Below, in pieces: positions 8,395 to 17,558 of a stretch of DNA of 64,000 bases (its first letter is position 1; each line of letters opens with the position of its first letter). Position numbers and translations under genes: made by a program. Source of the DNA: Caulobacteraceae bacterium UBA3198. Its GTDB lineage: Bacteria; Pseudomonadota; Alphaproteobacteria; Caulobacterales; Caulobacteraceae. The notes beneath the pieces are model-generated. The model saw only the letters and a program-made list of their open reading frames with translations. It did not search any database and was not told the origin of the DNA. Location: contig DEWY01000013.1 in the NCBI GenBank assembly GCA_002363865.1, forward strand, positions 1-64,000. Direction: 5' to 3'.

Positions 8395-8791
8395 GTTTGC
8401 CTGCCTTGCCCTTTGGGGGCGGTTGGTAGTTGCTCTCATAGTGCTCGCGGGCGCGTTTCAGGCGCTCGCTGACCAGGTCGATATCCGTCTGCGCCGTTCG
8501 GATGCCCGAGGGCGACTTCTTCTGAAAGACGTGGAGCACATAGACCACGCCCTCGAAGCGGACGGTGTAGATGCCGCGATAGGCGTTGCCCTCGAAGCTC
8601 TCCACGATTTCAAACACACCCGCGCCTTCGCCTTTCCAAGGCTTGGCCTGCGGATGCTTGCCTCCGAGCTGGGCCAAACCCAGCGCGTACCCCAGATCGC
8701 TCACCACTTCCTGCGGCAGCGCCAGCAGGTCGGACTTGGAAGACCCGATCCAATGGACGGGTTTCTCGTTGGCGGGCGGGAGGTGAACCAT
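8384..8791 (-). CDS. higB: HigB-type toxin (RelE superfamily)
   Basis: 135 residues of the phage-derived Gp49-like/HigB family: VHWIGSSKSDLLALP near the N-terminus, then the beta-sheet with YRGIYTVRFEG and VYVLHVFQKKS. These enzymes bind the ribosome and cut mRNA. The toxin-before-antitoxin order is that of higBA. ATG at 8791 is preceded by AGAGG, and the family match begins right after it, so the longer open frame upstream is ignored. The C-terminus is Lys/Gly-rich (PPPKGKAGKRGK). Confidence 0.75.
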   Translation of the reverse strand: MVHLPPANEKPVHWIGSSKSDLLALPQEVVSDLGYALGLAQLGGKHPQAKPWKGEGAGVFEIVESFEGNAYRGIYTVRFEGVVYVLHVFQKKSPSGIRTAQTDIDLVSERLKRAREHYESNYQPPPKGKAGKRGK

Positions 8792-8807
8792 ACGACCTCT
8801 TTTATAC

Positions 8808-8826
8808 CCAATTTGATATAATTTGG
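8808..8826. promoter_or_regulatory. Candidate HigA operator
   Basis: Interrupted palindrome with arms CCAAnTT and AAnTTGG, 17 bp upstream of the higB start and inside the only AT-rich stretch there. HigA-type antitoxins bind such palindromes to autoregulate. It resembles the palindrome at 8041-8065 downstream of higA. Confidence 0.45.
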
Positions 8827-8940
8827 CAAGGAGAATAGCTGTGGTGCTGCTCCAATCCCCAGAAGCAGTCTCAGCGAGCCGGCCAAGCTGGGAGGGCCAG
8901 GAAGCAACCGGGCCGAATCTGATCGCGTACCCTTTTGGCG

Positions 8941-10140
8941 CTATGCCGCCTTCTTCGACGGCGCCATCAGTTCCTTCGCGCAGAAGCCGGCCCATGCCTG
9001 CATGAGGCGTTGGCGCTTCGCAAACGCGTCGGAGCGTCGATAGGCTCGCTCGACGGCGTTGCCCACCGTGTGGGAGAGCGCGGCCTCGATGAGTTCACGC
9101 GGGAAATTGGTGCAATCGCCTCCCCAATCCCGAAAGGTGGACCGGAAGCCATGCACGGTCACTTCCATCACCCCCATGCGTCGCAAAAGCATCAGCATGG
9201 CCATCTGGGAAAGCGGACGGGTGCGGCTTTGCGCTGGAAAGATCCAGTCGTCGTTGCCTTTGCCAGCCAAGGGGCGGACCTCGGCGAGGACTGCCAGGGC
9301 GGCGGTTGAAAGCGGAACGCGGTGCTCAGCGCGGGCCTTCATGCGTTCAGCGGGCACAGTCCATACGTTGGTGGTGAAGTCGATCTCCGACCAGCGCGCA
9401 CGCAGGCTCTCGCCCGTGCGAGCTGCCGTCAGGATCGTGAACTCCAATGCGCGTGCCGCCACGGCCGGGCGGCGGCGAAGCGCAGCCATGAAAGCGGGGA
9501 GGGCCTCGATGCCCATAGCGGCGTGATGACCGCGCACTAGGCGCTTTTGGCGCGGCAGAAGGACGTCGAGATGGCCTCGCCAACGGGCAGGGTTCTCGCC
9601 GCTACGCAGGCCACGCGCCTTCGCGGCGTCTAGAACGCGCTCAATCCGTCCACGCAAACGGGAAGCGGTGACCGGCGTGCGCTGCCAGATGGGACGAAGC
9701 ACCGCGAGTACGTCGTCCGTCGAGACTTCATCCACCAAAAGGGGGCGCAGGGGTCTCGCCGCCGTTGTGAGTGCCGTCTGCCATTGAGCGAAGTGCTTGG
9801 CGTTGCTGAGCGATGGCTTGAGGTCTGCAAGCACGGCATCGGCGACATCACCAAACGTCGTAGCCCGCAGTTCCGACTGGCGCTCTGCGATGGGATTGAT
9901 CCCAGCGGCCACCTGGCGTCGGGCATCAAGCGCCGCATCTCTGGCCTGCGCGAGCGACACGAGCTGTGCGCTACCAAGGCCCATTTCGCGGCGCTTGCCG
10001 CGCCATTGGAAAACGAAAACCCAGCGCTTAGCCGAGCTTGGGTCAACATGGAGATAGAGACCCCCTCCGTCAGCATGGCGGCCGGGCTTTTTGAGACTGG
10101 CGACGGTGCGGGCGGTGAGGCGATGCGTAGGGCGGGCCAT
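8941..10140 (-). CDS. P4-type tyrosine integrase
   Basis: 399 residues: an N-terminal DUF4102-type arm-binding domain (LTARTVASLKKPGRHADGGG), a core-binding domain, then the catalytic domain with Arg241 (TAARTGE), His330-xx-Arg333 (VHGFRSTFRDW), His357 (LSHTVGN) and the nucleophile Tyr367 (RAYRRSD). All catalytic positions are present, so it looks active. Integrases of this type lie at the end of genomic islands and insert them, often at tRNA genes. Here it marks the right edge: everything to the left is cargo-like and everything to the right is GC-rich chromosomal sequence. Two copies of CGTCCTAAA lie just upstream of its start. Confidence 0.9.
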   Translation of the reverse strand: MARPTHRLTARTVASLKKPGRHADGGGLYLHVDPSSAKRWVFVFQWRGKRREMGLGSAQLVSLAQARDAALDARRQVAAGINPIAERQSELRATTFGDVADAVLADLKPSLSNAKHFAQWQTALTTAARPLRPLLVDEVSTDDVLAVLRPIWQRTPVTASRLRGRIERVLDAAKARGLRSGENPARWRGHLDVLLPRQKRLVRGHHAAMGIEALPAFMAALRRRPAVAARALEFTILTAARTGESLRARWSEIDFTTNVWTVPAERMKARAEHRVPLSTAALAVLAEVRPLAGKGNDDWIFPAQSRTRPLSQMAMLMLLRRMGVMEVTVHGFRSTFRDWGGDCTNFPRELIEAALSHTVGNAVERAYRRSDAFAKRQRLMQAWAGFCAKELMAPSKKAA

Positions 10141-10168
10141 GGTTTTCTCCGGCCCCTCGGGTGCCCTC

Positions 10169-10189
10169 CGTCCTAAAACGCGTCCTAAA
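10169..10189. repeat. Direct repeat upstream of the integrase
   Basis: CGTCCTAAA occurs at 10169-10177 and again at 10181-10189, a 12-base period, starting 29 bp before the integrase ATG. It could be an Int or Xis arm-binding site or part of the promoter. Confidence 0.35.
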
Positions 10190-10374
10190 TGGAGCTTGAG
10201 ATCGGAGGGTTCGAGCGGACACAGGCTGGGACAAGCGTTGAGAATTGTTGATTAATCACAACAGCTTGTAGGATAGCCTGCGATTGCGGGGCATTGCAGA
10301 GCGACTGCCTCTCTCACCGCCACCGTCTCGCGCCAGGTCGCAGGCGGGGGCGAACCCCAGCCAACATCAGATCC
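10190..10374. other. Likely element edge, no gene
   Basis: Between the integrase and the TPR gene there is no convincing gene. I looked here for a tRNA or tmRNA 3' end that could serve as attachment site and did not find one. A perfect 10-bp palindrome (TGATTAATCA, 10249-10258) is in an AT-rich patch. The change to strongly GC-rich sequence falls at about 10260-10290. Confidence 0.35.
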
Positions 10375-11217
10375 TCATCCCTCCGCCATCTCGCGCAGGT
10401 CAAGCTCGGCGGCGATGTAGCCGAAGGCGAAGCGGCTGCGGCCCTGCAGGATCTGTTCGAACACCGCCCGGGCGTGGTCGGTCTCGCCGTTGTAGAGATA
10501 CCAGTTGCCGACCCCATAGCCCTGGGTGGCGTAGATCGTCTCCACGTCGTGGATCACCTGGGATCCCTTGTCGGGGCTCAGCAGGTCCTCGGGCGCCAGC
10601 TCGCCGCGGTACATTCGCAGGCGGCGGTAATAGGACGGCCCCTCGACAAAGGCCTCATCGGCCAGGCCGTCGGCAATGGCGGACAGCACCGCCTCGGCGG
10701 CGGCCTCGTCGCCCTTGCGGCGCAGGGTCATGTAGAGCCAGTCATGGCAGGCGGTCAGACCGTCATAATCATCCTCGCGCACCCACTTGATGCATTGGCG
10801 ATAGGCGGCCTCGGCCTCGTCCCATTCGCGGAGCAGGTAGTGGGCCAGCGCCAGGTGGTACCAAGTGTTGAACTGAATGCTGGTGGGCGGCACGGGCAGC
10901 TCGTTGTCTTGGCCGTCAGGCTCGATCCATTCGGCCATGCCCTCGATCAGGTCTGCGGCCCGGGCGAGGTCGGCCTTGCCCTCGGCGAACCGACGCGTCG
11001 ACAGATAGCGATGGCCCCGCTGGCGCAGCAGTTCAAAGGAGTCTGGAAACCGCTCCAGGCCCTCGCTGAACACTGCGATGGCCTCTTCGATCCGGTAGCG
11101 GAACCCCAGCACCCGCCCATACCAGACGGTGGCGGCCAGGGAGGGGTCGGCCTCATAACGGGCCTGGGCGCGCTCAAGGGAGCGGCGGGAACGGTCTCGG
11201 ATGCTGTCTTCGCTCAT
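10375..11217 (-). CDS. TPR-repeat protein
   Basis: 280 residues built of helical pairs typical of tetratricopeptide repeats: YRIEEAIAVFSEGLERFPDS, then LALAHYLLREWDEAEAAYRQ and AVFEQILQGRSRFAFGYIAA. There is no signal peptide or membrane span, so it should be cytoplasmic. TPR proteins are scaffolds and the partner cannot be read from the sequence. ATG 11217 is taken because the TPR pattern begins soon after it and the upstream extension is Arg/Pro-rich noise from the opposite strand. It follows the TesA-like gene by 53 bp in the same direction. Confidence 0.75.
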   Translation of the reverse strand: MSEDSIRDRSRRSLERAQARYEADPSLAATVWYGRVLGFRYRIEEAIAVFSEGLERFPDSFELLRQRGHRYLSTRRFAEGKADLARAADLIEGMAEWIEPDGQDNELPVPPTSIQFNTWYHLALAHYLLREWDEAEAAYRQCIKWVREDDYDGLTACHDWLYMTLRRKGDEAAAEAVLSAIADGLADEAFVEGPSYYRRLRMYRGELAPEDLLSPDKGSQVIHDVETIYATQGYGVGNWYLYNGETDHARAVFEQILQGRSRFAFGYIAAELDLREMAEG

Positions 11218-11270
11218 GGAGACAGTAGGGCGGCCATTCGGCGCCTTGGCAAGCGGGGCCGCGCTTTGCC

Positions 11271-11972
11271 CTACTCTCCCGCTAACGCGCCTGCGACCGC
11301 CGGGGCCAGGCGCTGGGCGATGACCTTCACGCCTTCCGCATTGGGGTGGATGCCGTCGCTCTGGTTGAGGGCGGGGTCGAGGGCGGCGCCGTCCAGCAGG
11401 AAGGGATAGAGGGCGACGTCGTGGTCGCGAGCGAGGCCTTCGAACACCGCGGCGAAGTCGGTGGCGTAGGCGCCGTAGCTGGGGGGCGCCTGCATGCCGG
11501 CCAGCAGGACCGGGATGTTGCGGCCCTTCAGCCGGGTGATGATCCCCTCCAGATTGGCCCGCATGGTCGCCGGCTCGATCCCCTGCAACAGGTCGTTGCC
11601 GCCGAGCGCCACGACGCACAGGTCGGTATCGTCCTGAATGCTGAAGTCCACCCGGGCCAGCGCGCCGGCCGTGGTGTCGCCGGACACGCCGGCGGCCCGC
11701 ACCCGTGCGGGCGTTCCAGCCGCCGCCAGGGCCGCCTCCAGCTGGGCGGGCAGGGCGTCCTTGGCCGGCAGGCCGTAGCCGGCGGTGATGGAGTCTCCCA
11801 GCAGGGCGACCACCGGCAGGTCGCCGGCGGCCTGCGGCTGCGGCGGGGGCGCAGCCTCGTCGGCGGCGGCTGAAGCCGGGGCCTCAGCCTCCCGGCTGCA
11901 GGCGCTGGCGCCCAGGGCCAGGGCGCTGAGCAGAAGGGTGCGGCGGGAGAGCAAGGATTGGGGTGCGATCAT
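11271..11972 (-). CDS. tesA: TesA-like GDSL esterase/lysophospholipase
   Basis: 233 residues. The N-terminus has RRTLLL followed by a hydrophobic stretch and ASAC, so it is exported and perhaps a lipoprotein. The SGNH blocks are clear: LLGDSITAGYG (nucleophile Ser), VSGDTTAG, LGGNDLL and, near the end, SDGIHPN with the Asp-His pair. The family hydrolyses thioesters, lysophospholipids or aryl esters in the periplasm. Divergent from a LolD/FtsX-type ABC exporter, the same arrangement as tesA and ybbA-ybbP in Escherichia coli. Confidence 0.9.
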   Translation of the reverse strand: MIAPQSLLSRRTLLLSALALGASACSREAEAPASAAADEAAPPPQPQAAGDLPVVALLGDSITAGYGLPAKDALPAQLEAALAAAGTPARVRAAGVSGDTTAGALARVDFSIQDDTDLCVVALGGNDLLQGIEPATMRANLEGIITRLKGRNIPVLLAGMQAPPSYGAYATDFAAVFEGLARDHDVALYPFLLDGAALDPALNQSDGIHPNAEGVKVIAQRLAPAVAGALAGE

Positions 11973-12038
11973 GGCTGTGCTTCCCCATATAGGTCGGCCG
12001 GGCGGGCATGAAACGCCCAATCCGCCCTCGGGAGCCCC

Positions 12039-12742
<704 letters not shown>

Positions 12743-12746
<4 letters not shown>

Positions 12747-15259
12747 GGCTCGCCCTGCGGTTCGCCGGGCGGGAGCTGAGAAGCGGGGTCGCGGGCTTCC
12801 GCATCTTCCTGGCCTGTCTCGCCCTGGGCGTCGCGGCCATCGCCGCGGCGGGCTCCACGGCCGAAGCCTTCCGCCAGGGCCTGGCCAGTCAGGCCCGGGA
12901 GATCCTCGGCGGCGATGTGGTGTTCAGCATCGACCAGCGCCGCTTTACGCCCGAAGAACGGGCGGTGTTCGAGGCCCTGGGCCCCAGCGCCTATTCGGTC
13001 CGCGCCAATGCCATGGCGCAGACCCCGACCGGCCAGCGCCGGCTGGTGGACGTGCGCGGGGTGGCCGACACCTATCCCCTGGTGGGCGTGGTTCAGCTTG
13101 AGGGCGCGGAGAGCCTCGCCGCCGCGCTTGCGCCCACAGGCGGCGTTCCGGGCGCTGCGGTGGAGCAGGCCCTGCTGGACCGTCTGGATCTGGACCTCGG
13201 CGACACCTTCGCCGTCGGCGACCAGACCTTGCGGGTCGGCGCGGTGCTGATCTCCGAGCCCGACCGGATCGGCCGGGGCTTTGCGCTCGGCCCCCGGGTG
13301 CTGACTGATGTGACCACGGTGGAGGCCGCGGGCCTGCTGGGCGCCGGGGGCCTGTTTGGCGAGGCGGTGCGGGTGGTGCTGCCGGCTGACGCCGACCCCA
13401 AGGCGGTGATCGAAGAGGTCCGCGAGACCTTCCCCGACGCGGTGTTCGAGGCCCGCGACCGCTCCGAAGCCGCCGCCGGCGCCGGCCGGCTGATCGACCA
13501 GCTGGAGTATTTCCTGGGCTTCATCGGCCTGGCCTCCCTGGTGGCCGGCGGCCTGGGCGTGGGCGGGGCGGTGTCGTCCTATCTGGAGGGCCGCAAGGCC
13601 TCCATCGCCACCCTGAAGGCCCTGGGGGCGTCAGGCGTGCTGATCCGCGACATCTATCTGATCCAGATCGGCGTGCTCGCCCTGCTGGGCGTGGGCATTG
13701 GCCTGGCCATCGGCGCGGTGACGCCGCTGATCATCGGGGCTTTGGCGGCCGAGCAGCTGCCGGTGCCGGCCCTGTTCGCCGTCTATCCCGAACCCCTGGT
13801 CCGGGCCGCCGCCTTCGGGGTGCTGGCTGCGGCCGCCTTCTCGCTTTGGCCGCTGGCCAGAGCCAGGACCACCCCGCCCTCGTCCCTGTTTCGCAAGGAG
13901 ATGTCGGGCCGTCCGACGCTCAGCCTCGAGACAGCGCTTGCGGTGGCCGCGGCCCTCGGCCTCGCAGGCCTGGCCATCCTCACCGCCCCCAGCCGCTGGG
14001 CCGCCGCCGGTCTGATCGGCGGGGCGGCGGGCGCCTTCCTCGCGCTCAGCCTGCTGGGTCTGGCCGCAGCCTGGGGGGCTGGACGGGTGCGCAGGTTCGC
14101 CAGGGGTTCGGTGCGCCTGGGCCTCGCCAATCTGGCCGGCCCGCGCTCGGCCGCCCGCACGGCGACCCCCGCCATCGGCCTTGGCGTCGCGCTGCTGTCG
14201 GCCATCGTGCTGATCCAGTCGAGCCTGCTGGCCCAGGTCAGCGTGGTGGCGCCGCGCACCGCGCCCTCCCTGGTCTTCACCGAAATCCCCGGCGAGCGGG
14301 TCGCGGCCTTTGACGCGGTGATCGACCGCGCCCTGAACGATCCCGGGATCGACCGCTACAACCGCCTGCCGCTGATCACCGGCCGCATCACCCGCCTGAA
14401 GGGCCAGCCGGTGGACATCGAGGCCATCGACCGCGGCGAACGCTGGGCCTTTGACGAGGACCTGACCATGTCGGCCCTGGACGGGGCGCCGGAGGCCTCC
14501 AAGGTCACGGCCGGCGCCTGGTGGACGCCGGACTATGCCGGCCCGCCCCTGGTGGCCTTCGAGCAGGACGCGGCCAGGGGCGCGGGCCTCAAGGTCGGCG
14601 ACATGATCACCCTGCAGGTCCTGGGCCGCGAGTTCGACGCCCAGATCGCCGTGCTGCGCGAGGTGGACTGGGGCGGCTTCGGGGCCAATTTCGGCGTCAT
14701 CCTCAACACCGGCGCCATCGAGGGCGCAAACCCCCGGCACGTGGCCATCGCCATGGCCAGTCGCGAGGAGGAGGCCGCTGTCACCCAAGGCCTCGCCGCC
14801 GAGTTCTCAGGCGTCAATGTCATCAGCATCCGCGACCAGCTGGAACAGGCCGCCACCCTGTTCGACCGCCTGGCGCTCGCCATCCGCGGCGCTGCGGCCG
14901 TGGCCGGGGCGGCCGGCGTCCTGGTGCTGATCGGCGCCATTGCGGCCGGCGCCCGTTTCCGCGCCCGGGAGGCCGCCACGCTCAAGGTCTTGGGCGGGAC
15001 CCGGGGCCAGATCGTCAGCGCCTATCTGGTGGAATATGGCCTGGTGGGCGTCATCGCAGGCCTGGCCGGCGCGACGCTCGGGGCCGCCGGCGCCTGGCCT
15101 GTGGTGACCCAGGTGTTCAACGCCACCTGGAGCGTCGACTGGCCGGTGATCTTAGGGATTCTCGGCGGCACCACAGCGCTCGGCGCCCTTGGCGGCGCCC
15201 TGGCGGCGTTCGCGGCCCTGTCGCGTCGTCCCGCCGCCGTCCTGCGCGAAGCCGGTTGA
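12743..15259 (+). CDS. ybbP: FtsX-type ABC permease, YbbP-like
   Basis: 838 residues with two FtsX/MacB permease domains. One N-terminal span precedes a periplasmic region, four spans lie about residues 255-445, and the last three are in the C-terminal 140 residues (GAAAVAGAAGVLVLIGAIA onward). The large periplasmic domains between them are Gly/Ala/Asp-rich. The length and topology match the YbbP group rather than shorter LolC/E. With the upstream ATPase it should form a complex acting on outer-membrane or periplasmic lipids. The substrate is not established, and the TesA partner across the promoter suggests lipid work. Confidence 0.9.
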
Positions 15260-15275
15260 GGAAAGACGAGACCTA

Positions 15276-16256
15276 ATGAAGATCGCCATCATCGGCGCCG
15301 GCATGGCCGGTCTCTCCTGCGCGCAGGCGCTTAGCGCCGCAGGCCACGCCGTCCAGGTGCTGGACAAGGGCCGGGGGCCGGGGGGGCGCATGTCCACCCG
15401 CAGGATCGAGACCCCCCAGGGTCAGGTGAGCTTCGACCACGGGGCCCAGTTCTTCACCGTCCGCGATCAAGCCTTCGCCGCCCGCGCGGCCGCTTGGCAG
15501 GCTGCGGGCGTCGCCGCGCCCTGGCCCGCCGCCGGCCCTGAAGCCCTGGTGGGCGTTCCTGGCATGAACGCCCCCATCCGCGCCATGGCGCAGACCCTGG
15601 ACGTCACCTGGCAGGCCCGCGTGGACGAGGTCGTACGGGACGGCGAGGCCTGGCGCCTGAGCGGGGAGGGGTTCGCCCCCTTCAGCGCCGACGCCGTAGT
15701 GGTCGCCGCTCCCAGCGAACAGGCCGCCGTCCTGCTGGCCAACATCGCCCCCGACATGGCCGCCCAGGCTGCGGCCGTCGTCTCCGAACCCTGCTGGACG
15801 ATGATGGCGGCCTTCGCAGGCCCTCTCAGCCTTGCCGCCGATGTCCTGCGCCAGGACGGCCCGCTCGCCTGGGCCGCGCGCAACAGCGCCAAGCCCGGCC
15901 GCACGGGGCCGGAGGCCTGGGTGGTCCAGGCCTCGCCCGACTGGTCCCGGGCGCATCTGGAGGAGGGGGCTGATCAGGTGGCCCACGCCCTGCTGGCGGC
16001 GCTGGCCGAGGCCCATGGCCAGCCCTTGCCGGAGACCCTGTCGCTCCAGGCCCACCGCTGGCGCTACGCCCGCACGACAGCGCAGGGCGGCGCGCCCCCG
16101 TGGGTCGGGGCAGATGCGGATCGGCGCCTGCGGCGACTGGCTGGCCGGCGCCCGGGTGGAGGCCGCCTGGCGCTCCGGCCACGATCTGGCCGCCGCCATC
16201 CTGGCCGCATCCTGAAGAGACGCGGCCAGGGGCGTCTAGAGGCTTACGGGCGGTAG
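15276..16256 (+). CDS. Renalase-like FAD-dependent oxidoreductase, 3' frameshift
   Basis: It begins with the Rossmann FAD motif (IIGAGMAGLSCAQAL), then GRGPGGRMSTRR and FDHGAQFFTV, typical of the renalase-like amine oxidase/NAD(P)-binding family. ATG 15276 has a GAGGAAAGACGAG ribosome site and follows the permease by 16 bp. From about 16110 the family's closing sequence is found in the next frame: RIGACGDWLAG, then VEAAWRSGHDLAAAIL, ending TGA at 16213-16215. The frame carrying the rest of the gene runs on to 16256 with Arg-rich, non-family residues. One extra base in a C or G run near 16090-16110 would explain this. The FAD-contacting C-terminus would be lost in the product as written. Confidence 0.75.
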   Translation: MKIAIIGAGMAGLSCAQALSAAGHAVQVLDKGRGPGGRMSTRRIETPQGQVSFDHGAQFFTVRDQAFAARAAAWQAAGVAAPWPAAGPEALVGVPGMNAPIRAMAQTLDVTWQARVDEVVRDGEAWRLSGEGFAPFSADAVVVAAPSEQAAVLLANIAPDMAAQAAAVVSEPCWTMMAAFAGPLSLAADVLRQDGPLAWAARNSAKPGRTGPEAWVVQASPDWSRAHLEEGADQVAHALLAALAEAHGQPLPETLSLQAHRWRYARTTAQGGAPPWVGADADRRLRRLAGRRPGGGRLALRPRSGRRHPGRILKRRGQGRLEAYGR

Positions 16257-16633
16257 AGCGCGCAGAGCTTGTTGCCGTCGGGGTCGCGCACATAGGACAG
16301 GTGCAGGGAGCCCATGCCGCCCTCGCGCAGGCCCGGCGGGTCCTCGATGGACACGCCGCCGTGGGCCACGGCCACGTCGTGGAAGGTCTTCACCTGTTCA
16401 GGGCTGTCGCACTTGAAGCCGATGGTGCCGCCATTGCCGAAGGTGGCCGGCTCGCCATTGATCGGCTCGCTGACGCAGAAGACCGAGCCGTTGTGGATGT
16501 AGAACAGCCGCTTGTGCCCGGTAGGCGCCGCATTGGCCATCGGCTGCCCGGCGCCCAGCGTGGCCAGCACGGCGTCGTAAAAGGCCTTGGACCGCTCGAT
16601 ATCGTTGGTCCCGACCATGATGTGATTGAACAT
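16244..16633 (-). CDS. VOC (glyoxalase/dioxygenase fold) protein
   Basis: 129 residues beginning FNHIMVGTNDIERSKAFYDA and ending DPDGNKLCALYRP, both hallmarks of the vicinal-oxygen-chelate superfamily of small glyoxalase-like enzymes. The first metal-type His (FNHI) and an acidic C-terminal region are present, but the reaction cannot be assigned. GGGGAAAC lies upstream of ATG 16633. A 52-bp copy of its 5' end lies at 17343-17394 beyond the SUKH gene. Confidence 0.88.
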   Translation of the reverse strand: MFNHIMVGTNDIERSKAFYDAVLATLGAGQPMANAAPTGHKRLFYIHNGSVFCVSEPINGEPATFGNGGTIGFKCDSPEQVKTFHDVAVAHGGVSIEDPPGLREGGMGSLHLSYVRDPDGNKLCALYRP

Positions 16634-16645
16634 GTGTTTCCCCGT
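16594..16645. repeat. 52-bp repeat, copy 1 (VOC gene 5' end)
   Basis: Covers the ribosome site, start and first 13 codons of the VOC gene. It matches 17343-17394 in the same orientation at 50 of 52 positions. The two copies bracket the SUKH gene. Confidence 0.85.
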
Positions 16646-16688
16646 CTTGATGGTGATGTTGTGCGACGCGCCCCAGCTTGTGACGCCC

Positions 16689-17315
16689 TCACGACTTCGG
16701 CGGCTTGAGCTGCGCCTTCAGGGTGAGAGACCGGAGCGTCGTCTGTCCATAGCCGCCAGATTGCGTCCAGTCTTCAATCGCCTCCGGCGGGGCTTCCCCT
16801 CGGCGGTTCCACGGTTCGAACAGGGCGTCTTCGGGCATCAAGTTCAGGAAGTCCTTGGGCTGGATGTGACCGGTGGCGAGGCCTGCGAGAAAGCCTGTCA
16901 GGTCGCAGTCCAGGGTCTGCATGGCCATCAGGTCCCGGTCGCACAGGAAGATGCGCCAGGTCGATGGCGGGCCGTCCACGATCCAGAAGACGGTGTCGCC
17001 GACTTCCGACCGTCCCACGGGCAACAGCCCGCCCGCCTGCGGCCACAGGGGGTAGGGCAGCTCGTCGGCTTCGCGCAGGGGCTCGCAGATCTCCCGGATG
17101 CTGGTTTCAAAACGGACGTGCGAGACCCGGCTTCTGGGCACGTGGATGTGCAGGATTTCAAAAAAGGTCCCGTGCCCATAGCGCCGGACCAGGGCCTTGT
17201 AGTCCTCCGGCAGGGCGGTCCCGAGCTGATATTCCAGGGGCTCCCAGGGCCCCTCGAACGGCGCCGCGGGCAGAACCGGCGGCGGGATCGCCTTGATGAG
17301 CGCCTCGATGGTCAT
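16689..17315 (-). CDS. SUKH (SMI1/KNR4) family protein
   Basis: 208 residues with the SUKH pattern: LGTALPEDYKALVRRYGHGTF, acidic/aromatic middle, GDTVFWIVDG and YxxSxxxFL-like end (DLTGFLAGL). Bacterial SUKH proteins are often immunity proteins against contact-dependent or polymorphic toxins, though many are orphans. No toxin gene lies beside this one. ATG 17315. It is flanked by direct copies of the VOC gene's 5' end, which suggests it was inserted here with or after a partial VOC duplication. Confidence 0.75.
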   Translation of the reverse strand: MTIEALIKAIPPPVLPAAPFEGPWEPLEYQLGTALPEDYKALVRRYGHGTFFEILHIHVPRSRVSHVRFETSIREICEPLREADELPYPLWPQAGGLLPVGRSEVGDTVFWIVDGPPSTWRIFLCDRDLMAMQTLDCDLTGFLAGLATGHIQPKDFLNLMPEDALFEPWNRRGEAPPEAIEDWTQSGGYGQTTLRSLTLKAQLKPPKS

Positions 17316-17342
17316 GGCTGGTTCGGCTCACTTACCGGGGGA

Positions 17343-17394
17343 GCTCGATATCGTTGGTCCCAGCCATGATGTGATTGAACATGTGTTTCCCCGT
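17343..17394 (-). pseudogene. Remnant of a second VOC gene (5' end only)
   Basis: On the minus strand this reads ribosome site, then an ATG and MFNHIMAGTNDIEL before breaking off into PR and a TAA stop. It differs from the intact VOC gene by 2 of 52 bases, so the duplication is recent or was kept by exchange. Only the start survives, and no function is expected. Confidence 0.75.
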
Positions 17395-17558
17395 TCTCAC
17401 ACGCAGATGATGCCGCAGTTTGGCGGGGCGTTAGGGGCAGGGCGGGGGAGGCGTCTAGCGGGGCATGGGGGTGGGTCAGCTTTCCGCCATGGGTGTAGCC
17501 GGGAAGGTTGTCGACTCTGAAGTATTGAATCTGCCGAGCGGTCGTCTCTAAATTGGTA

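Noticed and set aside
10141..10374. Possible tRNA or tmRNA gene serving as attachment site
   Set aside because: A GGGTTCGAGC stretch looks like a T-loop, but no cloverleaf or tmRNA acceptor could be built on either strand.
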